Assembly: GCA_963787195.1 (NCBI GenBank)
Contig: CAWBCI010000003.1
Location: 1-64,000 of the forward strand
Origin: CAWBCI01 sp963787195
GTDB lineage: Bacteria > Bacteroidota > Bacteroidia > Bacteroidales > JAGOPY01
Direction of reading: 5' to 3'
Length of the DNA: 64,000 nucleotides
Below the pieces are notes generated by a model that was not told the DNA's origin, made no database searches, and was given only the letters and a program-made list of their open reading frames with translations. The translations under genes were made by a program, and so were the position numbers. The first letter of the stretch is position 1. Every line of letters begins with the position of its first letter. Positions 17,138-26,270 of this stretch are shown piece by piece.

Positions 17138-18043
17138 ATGAATGCATCTTTGAAAAAACTACTGAAAAGACTCCCTCTTTTTAAAATGATATTCAACAAA
17201 TTAGATGAATTGTATTCACAGATAGACGAGTTGAGAAATACTAATTTGCAATTGGATAGACGGCTGAAAGATCTAATGACGGAAGAGGAAAACCTGAATG
17301 CCCGGATCGATGAATTGAAAAGCAAAATCCGACAGGACTTACCTTCACTGAACTATACCGAATACGATGAATTTTACCTGGACCCTGAGGTGCCACTGTC
17401 AAATAATATCAGTCACCAGAAATGGCAAAGATATTTGTATGAGATTGGGAATAAGCCGGGAATGAGAATATTGGAAATAGGCAGCCGTGAAGTGACAGCT
17501 CCTTCAGAAGCCCGAAAAGAATTTTCGAAGGCCACTTATACAGGCTTTGATATTTACCCGGGTAATAACGTGGATATAGTCGGGGACGCGCATAAACTCT
17601 CCTCATATTTTAATGGAGGCGAAGCGGAGAAATTTGATCTCATCTTTTCCAGCGCTTGTTTTGAGCACTTTGCAATGCCCTGGATAGTGGCTGAAGAAAT
17701 TTCTAAAATGCTGAAAACAGGAGGCCTGGTCTTTATAGAAACTCATTTTTCTTACTCTTCCCACGAAAGACCCTGGCATTTTTTCCAGTTCAGTGACCAG
17801 GCATTAAAAGCCTTGTTTTCAAAAGCTTTAGGTTTTGAATGCATTGAAGCCGGGATGTCGAATCCAATGGTTGGCAGGTTTTCAATCCTGGCGGATGAAT
17901 ATTTAAGGGCCAAACCCATCAGCGGCCTTTATTGTCACAGCGAATATCTTGGGAAAAAAACGGCGGAGGTGGAAGATTTTACCTGGGAAAAACTTGATTT
18001 GACAGAGCTGGTCGGGGAAACAAAATACCCGGCGCCAAAATAG
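17138..18043 (+). CDS. SAM-dependent methyltransferase with N-terminal coiled coil
   Basis: In this 301-residue protein, residues about 15-65 form a heptad coiled coil (LDELYSQIDELRNTNLQLD). A class I methyltransferase fold begins at MRILEIGSREV (motif I), with an acidic TGFDIYPGN, a DLIFSSACFEHF motif IV and a late TGGLVFIETHF. It probably methylates a sugar of the exported polymer. Joining a coiled coil to a methyltransferase in an ABC-exporter operon recalls WbdD, where the coiled coil sets chain length. There is no kinase domain here, so the analogy is partial. It ends the operon and converges on the acetylation genes. Confidence 0.8.
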   Translation: MNASLKKLLKRLPLFKMIFNKLDELYSQIDELRNTNLQLDRRLKDLMTEEENLNARIDELKSKIRQDLPSLNYTEYDEFYLDPEVPLSNNISHQKWQRYLYEIGNKPGMRILEIGSREVTAPSEARKEFSKATYTGFDIYPGNNVDIVGDAHKLSSYFNGGEAEKFDLIFSSACFEHFAMPWIVAEEISKMLKTGGLVFIETHFSYSSHERPWHFFQFSDQALKALFSKALGFECIEAGMSNPMVGRFSILADEYLRAKPISGLYCHSEYLGKKTAEVEDFTWEKLDLTELVGETKYPAPK

Positions 18044-18099
18044 ACTCCCCCGAAGATACCTGGAACAGAAGATTGTTCTTTTCCTTTATAAATTGCATG

Positions 18100-19875
18100 C
18101 TATTTTTCCAGGATATCGCCCAGGGTATTTTTCCTTCTTGCTTTAATCTCCTGTACTTCTTTAACCAGTTCAGGCGGATTTGGCTTTAAAAACGAGCTCA
18201 GGTAGATTTCCATGCGTTCCTGGATCACTATATCGGGATGTTCCATTATAACGGGCCCGGTCAGGAATTCGTCAGTCCATAAAAAGACACTTTTTTTAAA
18301 ATCTTCAGCCAGGAAAGGACGAAGCGCCATCGAATATGAATCTCCAAATAATAACATCTTCAGATTATTTGAAACGCTGGCTTTCTTGAAAATAGCTGTA
18401 GGCAGGTAGGGCCTGGGTTTGTCGTCCTTCACCCGGCAACCTGTTTTCAGGTCAAAATAAATTTCATCGCGTGGGACCAGGTCCCCAATAGCCAGGTTTC
18501 TCAGCAGATCGCCTTCATAATCAGGACCATAGCTGATGTTAAAATCATTAATATCGTCTGGCTTTAAACCGGGGAAATCCTCTCTTAGTATTTCGAAAAT
18601 TTGACGATATCCGAAATAGGCCCCAAATTTATTCCAATGCGTGTCGAACCTGTGGTAGAGATGGTGCTTCGTATAGTTTTTATTCGTTAAAAGAACTTCT
18701 TTTAAATCAATAAAATGTAAATTTTCAATTCCTTTGGTAGCCTCCAGCAATTGGTCAGTTTTCGAAATATTTGGCGGAAATTTGTATAAACCGGGAAGGA
18801 ATTCCGGATAAATTCTGGATTTGGTAGGCGGAATTACCAGATAGTATTTTATCCCCCTTTCATTGAGCCAAATAGCCCTTTCCTCAATGGTGTTTCTAAT
18901 GACAGCCATCTGTTCAGCTGAAAAAAGATCATGAAACATGTTCCCGATATAAGCTGTGGAGAAAAGCCACTTGTCTTTTCCGATAGTGATAGACTCAGGG
19001 GACATGGCTGAACTTCCAAGATATTTAAACTTCAGATAACTGGCTTCTGTCACCATCTGGTCCCTTAAACCAAAGTTATCGTTAAAGTATTTTTCAAATT
19101 CACTGAAAAATGCAAAAACGGACATTTTCCTGTAATCAGGGTATGGGGTGGGAAATCTGTTTTCCCGATTTGTGAGAGCTTCACCTATTCCGATAAATTT
19201 TACAAAATCAGGGGTAATGATGAAAGACAAAAATAAGATGCTTAATACGATAAGATGTAATTTCCCCTTGAGGGCTTTTAAGTTTATATCTCTGAAAAAA
19301 TTCGTTTTAATGCTTAGCAGGAGCAAGATAAAATAGACTACGAGGAGAATTCTCAAAATTCTGATTTTCAAAATATAATCGGAACGTAATCCGGAAAATA
19401 TCCCTGAAATCTTCTCTGTTGAAATGAATGGGTCATAATCATAAGTTACAATAGCGAGATTTGAACCGGACATATACATCGAATCAATGTAATTATTTGG
19501 TTCAAACATGGAAAGAAGACTGTCGGGAGGGAGCGTAAAACTGTTCTCATTATCACTCAATATCAGGTTCCTGATCAGAATCTTCGTTTTTTTCTCACCA
19601 AAATCAATTCTTAATTTTTTTATATTATAATTTTTATCCAGGTCGAAAAAAAGGCTTTGAAATTCGTTTGATCCATTGAATTCCTTCATTATGGACTGAT
19701 GCTCTGAATATTGCTGACCGTTATTATAGAAAATTTCAATATTATTTTTCAGATCGCCTGATTTAAAAGCAATTTCGAGTTTGATCAAAGAATCTTTTTC
19801 CAGACTGCGGAAACAGAGGAAAAAAGCTATTGCCGTGATTATTAAGAATGATATGACAAGGATGTTTCGCTTCAT
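18100..19875 (-). CDS. AlgJ/AlgX-like SGNH O-acetyltransferase, membrane anchored
   Basis: This protein has about 591 residues. An N-terminal helix (residues 5-22) leads to a beta-rich periplasmic domain of about 150 residues. Two membrane segments follow near residues 170-190 and 205-225. The C-terminal half is the ALGX/DHHW SGNH-like domain: KDKWLF, YYLVIPPTKS, then FDTHWN (catalytic Asp-x-His) and GDSYS (nucleophile Ser near residue 520). It is expected to move acetyl groups, supplied by the MBOAT partner, onto an exported polysaccharide. ATG at 19875 is preferred to a TTG one codon upstream. It starts 6 bp after the stop of the MBOAT gene. Confidence 0.85.
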   Translation of the reverse strand: MKRNILVISFLIITAIAFFLCFRSLEKDSLIKLEIAFKSGDLKNNIEIFYNNGQQYSEHQSIMKEFNGSNEFQSLFFDLDKNYNIKKLRIDFGEKKTKILIRNLILSDNENSFTLPPDSLLSMFEPNNYIDSMYMSGSNLAIVTYDYDPFISTEKISGIFSGLRSDYILKIRILRILLVVYFILLLLSIKTNFFRDINLKALKGKLHLIVLSILFLSFIITPDFVKFIGIGEALTNRENRFPTPYPDYRKMSVFAFFSEFEKYFNDNFGLRDQMVTEASYLKFKYLGSSAMSPESITIGKDKWLFSTAYIGNMFHDLFSAEQMAVIRNTIEERAIWLNERGIKYYLVIPPTKSRIYPEFLPGLYKFPPNISKTDQLLEATKGIENLHFIDLKEVLLTNKNYTKHHLYHRFDTHWNKFGAYFGYRQIFEILREDFPGLKPDDINDFNISYGPDYEGDLLRNLAIGDLVPRDEIYFDLKTGCRVKDDKPRPYLPTAIFKKASVSNNLKMLLFGDSYSMALRPFLAEDFKKSVFLWTDEFLTGPVIMEHPDIVIQERMEIYLSSFLKPNPPELVKEVQEIKARRKNTLGDILEK

Positions 19876-19881
19876 CAAGTA

Positions 19882-21303
19882 TTAAAATCTAAAATAGATA
19901 AATGGATTATAAGTATTGGCAGCTAAGGATATCACTGAATAATACAATATGGCAAACAATGCCATGATTTCAAGATAGCGATTTATATTGATTAAGAAAC
20001 TGTTCCCTTCGCTCAGGAGTTTTAACTTGTTCTTTATATAGCCCGGAAGGGAGAGTGAAAACAGAATTCCCAGGATTAAGATGATGACTTGTTCCCTATT
20101 GATTATGTCAAAAGCATAATACATCGATGGAGAGCTTGTAAAGGAGAACATTCGTATCGCGTAGTGAAAGGCTTCCTGAATATTCTCTATTCTGAAAAAC
20201 ACCCATCCGACCAAAACAACCATCATCGTGTAAATATGGGCAAATATCCTGGTCCGCTCCAGTATTTTACTGAAGCCAAGTTTTTCTATAAGTATAAAAG
20301 TACCGTGGAACATGCCCCACAGCACAAAATTCCAGCTTGCGCCATGCCATAATCCGGTGATGAAGAATACGATCAGCAGGTTGATATATGTTCTGATTTT
20401 TCCAATTCTGTTACCTCCGAGGGGTATATAAAGATAATCCCGAAACCAGGTTGATAAGGAGATATGCCAGCGTCTCCAGAATTCTTTGATACTCTTTGAA
20501 ATATAGGGTAAATTGAAGTTCTCCAGAAAGTTAAAGCCGAACATTTTTCCCAGTCCGATTGCCATATCGGAATAGCCAGAGAAATCGAAATAAATTTGCA
20601 GGGCATAGGCGACAATTCCTATCCAGGTTGCGCTTGTATTGAGTTGTTGGGCTGGAAGGTTCATGATCTGGTCAGCCAGAGCTCCCATGACATTTGCTAT
20701 CAGGACTTTTTTGCCCAGGCCAATTATAAAACGTCTGATGCCCTCACTGAAATTCTCAATGTTTTGTTTTCTATGGCTGAGTTCCTGTGCTATGGTTTGA
20801 TATCTGACAATAGGTCCCGCGATTAACTGTGGGAACAGGGAAATATATAAAGCTAAATTTATGGGATTTCGCTGGTACTCGGCATCTTTGCGATATACAT
20901 CAATCAGGTAGGAGATGCTTTGGAAAGTGAAAAATGAAATTCCGATGGGCAGGTGAACATTCCCTACTACAATTTCCAATCCATGAGGTACCGCAGAATC
21001 GATCGTGTCAACAAAGAAATTGAAATATTTGAAGTAGGCAAGAAATATTAGATTTATTGTGATTCCAATCCCTAGAATCAGGGATTTCCGGTTTCCGTCT
21101 TTGTTGATTAGTATCCCAAAAGTATAATTGATCAGGCTGCTGATGATCAGCAGAAGTACCAAATCTTTTTCTCCCCAGGCATAAAAGAATAAACTGGCAA
21201 TGAGTAAAGCAAGATTCTTAAGCTTGATGCCTGGTAGAACGTAGTTAAGAAGCAGGACTGATGGTAGAAACAGAAACAGAAATATAACAGAACTGAAAAC
21301 CAT
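19882..21303 (-). CDS. MBOAT-family acyltransferase (AlgI/DltB-like)
   Basis: This 473-residue polytopic membrane protein passes acetyl groups across the inner membrane for polysaccharide O-acetylation. Family hallmarks are YAWGEKDLVLL near the N-terminus, PIGISFFTFQSISY, the long FREWWRRW-like segment (here FWRRWHISLSTWFRDYLYIP) and the invariant His in TGLWHGASWNF near residue 317. About eleven hydrophobic segments are visible. Length matches AlgI. It forms a two-gene unit with the SGNH protein, convergent with the polysaccharide operon, so the polymer made there is the likely acceptor. Confidence 0.92.
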   Translation of the reverse strand: MVFSSVIFLFLFLPSVLLLNYVLPGIKLKNLALLIASLFFYAWGEKDLVLLLIISSLINYTFGILINKDGNRKSLILGIGITINLIFLAYFKYFNFFVDTIDSAVPHGLEIVVGNVHLPIGISFFTFQSISYLIDVYRKDAEYQRNPINLALYISLFPQLIAGPIVRYQTIAQELSHRKQNIENFSEGIRRFIIGLGKKVLIANVMGALADQIMNLPAQQLNTSATWIGIVAYALQIYFDFSGYSDMAIGLGKMFGFNFLENFNLPYISKSIKEFWRRWHISLSTWFRDYLYIPLGGNRIGKIRTYINLLIVFFITGLWHGASWNFVLWGMFHGTFILIEKLGFSKILERTRIFAHIYTMMVVLVGWVFFRIENIQEAFHYAIRMFSFTSSPSMYYAFDIINREQVIILILGILFSLSLPGYIKNKLKLLSEGNSFLININRYLEIMALFAILYYSVISLAANTYNPFIYFRF

Positions 21304-21733
21304 GAATAGTACAGATAAAAATAATTAGTCATTAAAGCATTCTCATACCGATGGAAAAAGCGATAAATGTAAAAAGTAAAATGAAAAAAATGCCGAAAAA
21401 TCTTATAATTTTTTCTGCGACCCCAAGCCGGCTTCCAATTAGGATATTTCCCCTGGAACCATCTGGTCCCCGGGATACATTATAAAAAGAATAGCTGCTC
21501 TCCAGGTGGCGCAGGGAGCGCCATTCCCAATTGATACAGCTCCCCTTGCTAACCCGAATTTGTCAAGAGCTGAGAGCCGGTATTTTCTGTTTGTTTACTG
21601 GTTTATTTGGAAAGGAACAATGAATTATTTAACCATGACAAATAAAATTGATGAAAATATTATTGTAAGCAATATGGACATACGCACAATGCAAAAATTA
21701 TCGCTTACGAAAACTATAATGATCAAACGTCAG
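21304..21733. other. Intergenic region between the acetylation pair and mntR
   Basis: No intact gene is visible. It contains a 76-codon startless open frame on the minus strand (21332-21562) and otherwise A+T-rich sequence. The 3' end of mntR is at 21734. Confidence 0.5.
21332..21562 (-). pseudogene. Possible 3' remnant of a membrane protein gene
   Basis: A minus-strand frame is open for 76 codons and reads protein-like: WEWRSLRHLESSYSFYNVS, then GNILIGSRLGVAEK and a hydrophobic end FFGIFFILLFTFIAFSIG before TAA. No ATG occurs until the last codons. It ends 28 bp upstream of the MBOAT start, in the same direction. It may be the tail of a lost gene or a small gene with an unusual start. I do not recognise the family. 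Confidence 0.35.
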
Positions 21734-21756
21734 TCAAGGATTGTGAGTAGTGAGTA
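21731..21756 (-). repeat. Period-7 repeat overlapping the 3' end of mntR
   Basis: The block CAGTCAAGGATT plus GTGAGTA, GTGAGTA matches 4425-4449. It supplies the last codons and the stop of mntR (tail residues TTHNP), so the repeat forms part of the coding end. Confidence 0.6.
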
Positions 21757-22405
21757 GTTCAACGAGTAAATGATTGCAAACAATTTGAGAGAAAATTTCG
21801 GAACTATGGTTTTTATAGCAAACTACCATGCTGCTATCATAGGACTCCACAAACTTTATTTCCATTTCTGTGCCCAGGTTCAAATCTATCTTATTCAAAA
21901 ATTTTAAAAGATCTGTTGAAGAATTGGCGAGTGCAATCAATTTCACTACTTCACCGGCTTTGCAATCACTGAGTTTAGTGTGGGATACAAAAATAATCTC
22001 CCCGTCTTTATCAGGGATGGGTGAACCATGAGGATCAGTTTTTGGAAAACCCAGAAGCTCATTCATCCTGTCAAATAATACAGGTGAATTAATATGCTCG
22101 AGTTGTTCGGCAATTTCATGTACTTCTTCCCAACCAAAACCCATTTGTTTAACCAGGTACATTTCTGTTAAACGATGTTTTCGAATAACCAGAGCAGCTT
22201 CCTTCTTCCCTTTTTTAGTAAGGGAAATGGGCTCATATTTCTTATAATTGACAAGCCCCTGGCTTTCTAAATTTTTGATCATGCTGTTCACAGTGGGCAG
22301 ACTTACCTTAAGTAACCTGCTTAATTCAGATATACTTACTTTTTCTTTCTGATCTGCAAGCGCATATAAGGATTTTAAGTAATTTTCCTCTGTTGTTGAA
22401 TACAT
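21734..22405 (-). CDS. mntR: DtxR/MntR-family metal-dependent transcriptional regulator
   Basis: This protein has about 223 residues. The N-terminal winged helix (TEENYLKSLYALAD, SISELSRLLKVSLPTVNSMI) is followed by the metal-binding/dimerisation helix region with HRLTEMYLVKQMGFGWEEVHEIAEQLEHI. A C-terminal FeoA/SH3-like domain begins near KLSDCKAGEVVKLI. It is a likely Mn2+- or Fe2+-sensing repressor. ATG at 22405 is preferred over an upstream in-frame TTG at 22450 that lies inside the operator-like palindrome. It is divergent from mntH, 99 bp away, which points to manganese control. The last residues derive from a heptamer repeat. Confidence 0.88.
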   Translation of the reverse strand: MYSTTEENYLKSLYALADQKEKVSISELSRLLKVSLPTVNSMIKNLESQGLVNYKKYEPISLTKKGKKEAALVIRKHRLTEMYLVKQMGFGWEEVHEIAEQLEHINSPVLFDRMNELLGFPKTDPHGSPIPDKDGEIIFVSHTKLSDCKAGEVVKLIALANSSTDLLKFLNKIDLNLGTEMEIKFVESYDSSMVVCYKNHSSEIFSQIVCNHLLVELLTTHNP

Positions 22406-22443
22406 TTTAAATAAATTTTTCAAAACAAAATTAAACAATTTGC

Positions 22444-22459
22444 CTAACAATTTTGTTAG
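22444..22459. promoter_or_regulatory. Candidate MntR/DtxR operator palindrome
   Basis: CTAACAA and TTGTTAG form a perfect 7-bp inverted repeat separated by TT, in the 99-bp space between divergent mntR and mntH. Size and position fit DtxR-family operators (CTAA...TTAG type). Metal-bound MntR would be expected to repress mntH, and perhaps itself, from here. Confidence 0.65.
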
Positions 22460-22504
22460 AGTGGTCTAAGTTGATACTATTAATTTAAAATAGTCATAGC
22501 CTGG

Positions 22505-24367
22505 ATGAAATCAGAATCATTAAGCGAAGTACACTCCAGTGTGCGAACAGATAAAAAAGGCTGGAGAAAAATTTTAGCCTTTTTGGGGCCTGCCTATTTA
22601 GTGAGTGTGGGTTATATGGATCCGGGAAATTGGGCTACTGATATAGCCGGAGGTTCCGAATTCGGATATAAATTAATATGGGTATTGCTCATGTCTAATC
22701 TTATAGCGGTGCTTTTGCAATCGCTCAGCGCCCGCTTAGGTATTGTTAGAGGCATGGATCTAGCCCAGGCATCAAAGAATGCTTATCCCAGGTGGGCAAA
22801 TATTCCTTTATATATTTTGGCAGAAATAGCTATTGCAGCCTGCGATCTGGCTGAAATTGTGGGGATGGCAATAGGACTTAATCTGTTATTTGGCCTGCCC
22901 TTAATTTGGGGCATTAGTTTGACAGCCCTGGATACAATCTTATTACTCTTCCTGTTAAATAAAGGCATGCGAACAATGGAGGTATTCATTGTCTCGCTTG
23001 TGTTTATAATCGGTTTTTCCTTTTTTATTGAAATGCTGATTGTATCGCCGGTTTACGGCGATATTGCGCAAGGCTTCCTTCCGTCAAAATTGAGCGGTGA
23101 CGCTTTATATATTGCAATTGGGATTATAGGTGCAACGGTGATGCCTCATAATCTGTATTTACACTCTTCCCTGGTTCAGACCAGAAAGTTTGACAGATCA
23201 TCGGCAGGGATGAAAAATGCCCTGAAGATGAATTTGTTTGATACCACAATTGCCCTCAACCTGGCCTTTTTTGTGAATGCGGCTATTTTAGTACTGGCAG
23301 CAGCAGCATTTTATGTCAATGGATATTTTCATATTGCCGAAATTCAGGATGCTTCAAAATTGCTGGATAATTTATTCGGAAAAGCGGCCCCAACATTTTT
23401 CGCTATTGCACTGATTGCTTCCGGGCAAAGTTCGACAATTACCGGTACATTAGCTGGTCAGATTGTAATGGAAGGGCACCTGAACCTCAGGATACAGCCC
23501 TGGTTGAGAAGATTGATCACACGCTTATTGGCAATAATTCCAGCTTTATTTACCATATTATATTTTGGAAATGAAGCTTTGGGAAGTTTACTAATTTTAA
23601 GCCAGGTTGTCCTGAGCCTGCAATTGGGATTTGCGGTAATTCCCCTCATTCATTTTAATTCTGATAAGAAACTGATGAAAGAATTTGCAATTAAACCCTG
23701 GGTGAAGATCCTGGCATGGATCAGCGCTGCCATCATTGTTTATCTGAATATACAACTGGTAGTTAATGAAATATCGGGATGGGTCGGAGCTGCGGGAGAA
23801 TATAAAATTCTAATTTATCTCATAGTAATTCCAATTGCACTTGCTTGTCTTGCACTTTTAGGATATGTTTTTATCCATCCTTTTGTCTCATCAGCTGACA
23901 AAAAAAGAATTCAGTTACCTCATGGACAAGCTATTGATTTTGCCAAAATTGATTCAGTTACTTATAAACACATTGCTATGGCCATTGATTTTTCAGGCCA
24001 TGATCAACAAATTATCAAGAGTGCCTTAAATCAAGGCGGCAAGTCGGCTGTTTATACTTTTATACATGTGGTAGAAAGTGCAGCTGCCATTTATTGGGGC
24101 AAAAATACGATGGATTATGAAACCAATTTAGACAATGATAGTCTGATTAAATATCAAAATACACTGAAAGACCTGGGTTATAAGGTGGATATCCAAATCG
24201 CTTTTGGAAAGGCTTCGTCTGAGATTGCTAAAATAGTATCGAGCCTTGATGTCGACTTACTGGTTATGGGAGTGCATGGGCATAAAGGTATTAAAGACCT
24301 GATATTTGGGACTACAGTTGATTCAGTGAGGCACAAAATAAAAATTCCTTTACTAATTGTCAGCTGA
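22505..24367 (+). CDS. mntH: Nramp-family Mn2+/Fe2+ transporter fused to a universal stress protein domain
   Basis: This 620-residue protein combines two modules. Residues about 20-465 are an eleven-helix Nramp transporter: the metal-site motif DPGNWATD lies at residues 39-46, VMPHNLYLHSS of helix 6 near 212-222, and GQSSTITGTLAGQ of the family further on. It imports Mn2+ or Fe2+ with protons across the inner membrane. Residues about 488-620 are a UspA domain with the nucleotide-binding pattern GVHGHKGIKDLIFGTT. The fusion is known in Bacteroidota and may link transport to nucleotide or stress sensing. It is divergent from the MntR-like regulator with a palindrome between them. Confidence 0.93.
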   Translation: MKSESLSEVHSSVRTDKKGWRKILAFLGPAYLVSVGYMDPGNWATDIAGGSEFGYKLIWVLLMSNLIAVLLQSLSARLGIVRGMDLAQASKNAYPRWANIPLYILAEIAIAACDLAEIVGMAIGLNLLFGLPLIWGISLTALDTILLLFLLNKGMRTMEVFIVSLVFIIGFSFFIEMLIVSPVYGDIAQGFLPSKLSGDALYIAIGIIGATVMPHNLYLHSSLVQTRKFDRSSAGMKNALKMNLFDTTIALNLAFFVNAAILVLAAAAFYVNGYFHIAEIQDASKLLDNLFGKAAPTFFAIALIASGQSSTITGTLAGQIVMEGHLNLRIQPWLRRLITRLLAIIPALFTILYFGNEALGSLLILSQVVLSLQLGFAVIPLIHFNSDKKLMKEFAIKPWVKILAWISAAIIVYLNIQLVVNEISGWVGAAGEYKILIYLIVIPIALACLALLGYVFIHPFVSSADKKRIQLPHGQAIDFAKIDSVTYKHIAMAIDFSGHDQQIIKSALNQGGKSAVYTFIHVVESAAAIYWGKNTMDYETNLDNDSLIKYQNTLKDLGYKVDIQIAFGKASSEIAKIVSSLDVDLLVMGVHGHKGIKDLIFGTTVDSVRHKIKIPLLIVS

Positions 24368-24716
24368 GCATAGTATGATCAAATACATTATTTGGGCAAA
24401 ACAGCTATGGCAATTCTTCCTTTTGTAATTTTAAATAAAAATTGCGAATTTAAGAGCGGATTATTATAATGATGGGATAATTTGATTTTTGGGATTTCAA
24501 TTCGTTATATCGTCATATCGATATTTCGAAAGTTCGACATTTCAAGTGATAGTTCAGGTTTGCGCATTTGTTATTAGGAGAGGGCCATTTTACTTTGTTC
24601 TGAATTTTAATTGGAAATCCCATATTTAATCCTGAAATTTAAATCCTGAAAAAGCCATAATAAATATTTATGTCAGGCCTGTATTTCTATTTGAAAAAAG
24701 ACAGAAGAAAATATTA
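24368..24716. other. Intergenic region downstream of mntH
   Basis: No gene is visible. It contains a period-8 block (24505-24544) and A+T-rich sequence upstream of the foreign-looking gene at 24717. Confidence 0.55.
24505..24544 (-). repeat. Period-8 tandem repeat, TnnCGAnA type (reverse complement)
   Basis: Octamers TTATATCG, TCATATCG, ATATTTCG, AAAGTTCG, ACATTTCA follow each other. In reverse complement they match the type at 6055-6094. Confidence 0.6.
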
Positions 24717-26243
24717 ATGGATATTCATAATCACCCGCATAGGTATATGGGAGCTAAATTAATTATGAAAGATGTATTGCTTGGATTGTTATCATTATGT
24801 GCTATAATTACTGGTATGAATGATAATGCGGTTTTGGCGTCAATCAGTGCCCACGAATCATTTATTGAATTATTCAGGGCTCCGCAGATTCCGGATACTG
24901 TGTATTCAGATACCGTGACAAGCAATGTTCTCCTTGACGGACAAGCATTTCAGGGAGCAAACATCTCTTACGCACTTATCGACACTATAAACAGCACAGA
25001 ACTCCTCATCAGAGAAGCAACCACAAACGAATCAGGCCAAGACATCGTCGATAGTCTTCCCGTTCTCAAACATTTTGTTGGTATAAAAGCGATTGACAAG
25101 AAAGCATACAAAGGACTTGTCATCACAAGCAACGGAACAGGTTCCGACCACCTCATACGATTCACAAGCGACGCAGAAGTAAACCAAGAAGGATACATCT
25201 ACAATGTCTTAGGACAACGCATAACTAGTATACCAATCCAATACAACCCTGCAACAAAAACATATGACGCAGCATGGAGAGGCCAGGAGAAAAAAGACGG
25301 CATCTACCTCTTCCAGGCAAGAACAACAGACGGCGATGTTGCAAGCAAAATCAAACATCTAAAAGACAGTCCAGGTGATATCGATTACGGTGCCACACCA
25401 AAAGAAGGTACAGAAAAATCAACACCAGAACTCAAAGAAGATGGACTGGCAGCTTCACCTTACAAAATAAACATCACGCACGAAGGTTTAGAAGATTTCA
25501 TTGACACAGTCATGGTCAATGAAGGTCAATACGAAGATTTTTTCTTTAATGTAAATGCTGTGCAATATGCAGATGGAAATATCCAAGGACTAGTTCGATT
25601 TCAAGAAAATGGACAAGCAGTTGGCTTCGCACACGTTGAGTACAAACGATTTTTAGATCAAACAACAACATTTGACACAACAGCAAACCAAAACGGAGGA
25701 TATATGCTCACTGTCCCTGTTTTCTACGAACCACAAAACCCCGGAGAAACAAAATATTTAGTTGTTCTCACACCAACAAGCATTCCTTTCGTTGAAAAGA
25801 CAGACACCGTACTTGTCGTTCCAGGAACAAATGGTTTTATCCACTACGTTAATCAGATTCCTCAAAACCAAACACAAGACATCGTGGGAATTGTTCGTAA
25901 TGTCTATTCAAAAAATCCTGAGAGTGGTGTAACAGTTCGTGTTATTAACAGAACAACAGGAGATCTCATCGAAGAAGACCTCACGCAATCAGATGGAGCC
26001 TATGAATTTGATAACATCCCCGCAGGAACTCTTGTCAAGTTCGAATTAGGAAAACCTGGCGAACTCTGGATGGTAAACAATTTTTATGATGTCCCTCAAG
26101 AGATTCTTGACACGCTCGTCACATTCAATAGATATTTTTATCCTGCAACAGTTGAAGTTCCGCAAGTAGGAGCTAACACAACCATACAAGGCGATGGTGA
26201 AGAAATTGCTGAGATGGTTGGACCCAGACTACATCAACTTTGA
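24717..26243 (+). CDS. Putative secreted protein with carboxypeptidase-regulatory-like domain, interrupted by TGA
   Basis: This frame encodes 508 residues. An ATG at 24765 would start directly on a signal peptide (MKDVLLGLLSLCAIITG) and is the likelier start. Residues about 162-220 contain a FlgD/T9SS-tail-like motif in mid-protein (YIYNVLGQRITS ... DGIYLFQARTTDG ... KIKHLK). Residues about 385-465 look like a carboxypeptidase regulatory (Ig-like) domain (IVGIVRNVYSKNPESG ... DGAYEFDNIPAG). From about 24950 the codon choice (many ACA, CAA, ATC, CTC) differs strongly from neighbours, suggesting transfer. The TGA at 26241 is followed by an open frame to 26927, so this looks like the first part of a longer gene. 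Confidence 0.6.
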   Translation: MDIHNHPHRYMGAKLIMKDVLLGLLSLCAIITGMNDNAVLASISAHESFIELFRAPQIPDTVYSDTVTSNVLLDGQAFQGANISYALIDTINSTELLIREATTNESGQDIVDSLPVLKHFVGIKAIDKKAYKGLVITSNGTGSDHLIRFTSDAEVNQEGYIYNVLGQRITSIPIQYNPATKTYDAAWRGQEKKDGIYLFQARTTDGDVASKIKHLKDSPGDIDYGATPKEGTEKSTPELKEDGLAASPYKINITHEGLEDFIDTVMVNEGQYEDFFFNVNAVQYADGNIQGLVRFQENGQAVGFAHVEYKRFLDQTTTFDTTANQNGGYMLTVPVFYEPQNPGETKYLVVLTPTSIPFVEKTDTVLVVPGTNGFIHYVNQIPQNQTQDIVGIVRNVYSKNPESGVTVRVINRTTGDLIEEDLTQSDGAYEFDNIPAGTLVKFELGKPGELWMVNNFYDVPQEILDTLVTFNRYFYPATVEVPQVGANTTIQGDGEEIAEMVGPRLHQL

Positions 26244-26270
26244 AGAAATTTTGACGAAACACGGATCTAT

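Noticed and set aside
26241..26243. TGA recoded as selenocysteine or as a sense codon
   Set aside because: No SECIS-like hairpin or selenium genes are visible, the gene looks foreign and decaying, and other genes in the window use TGA as a normal stop.
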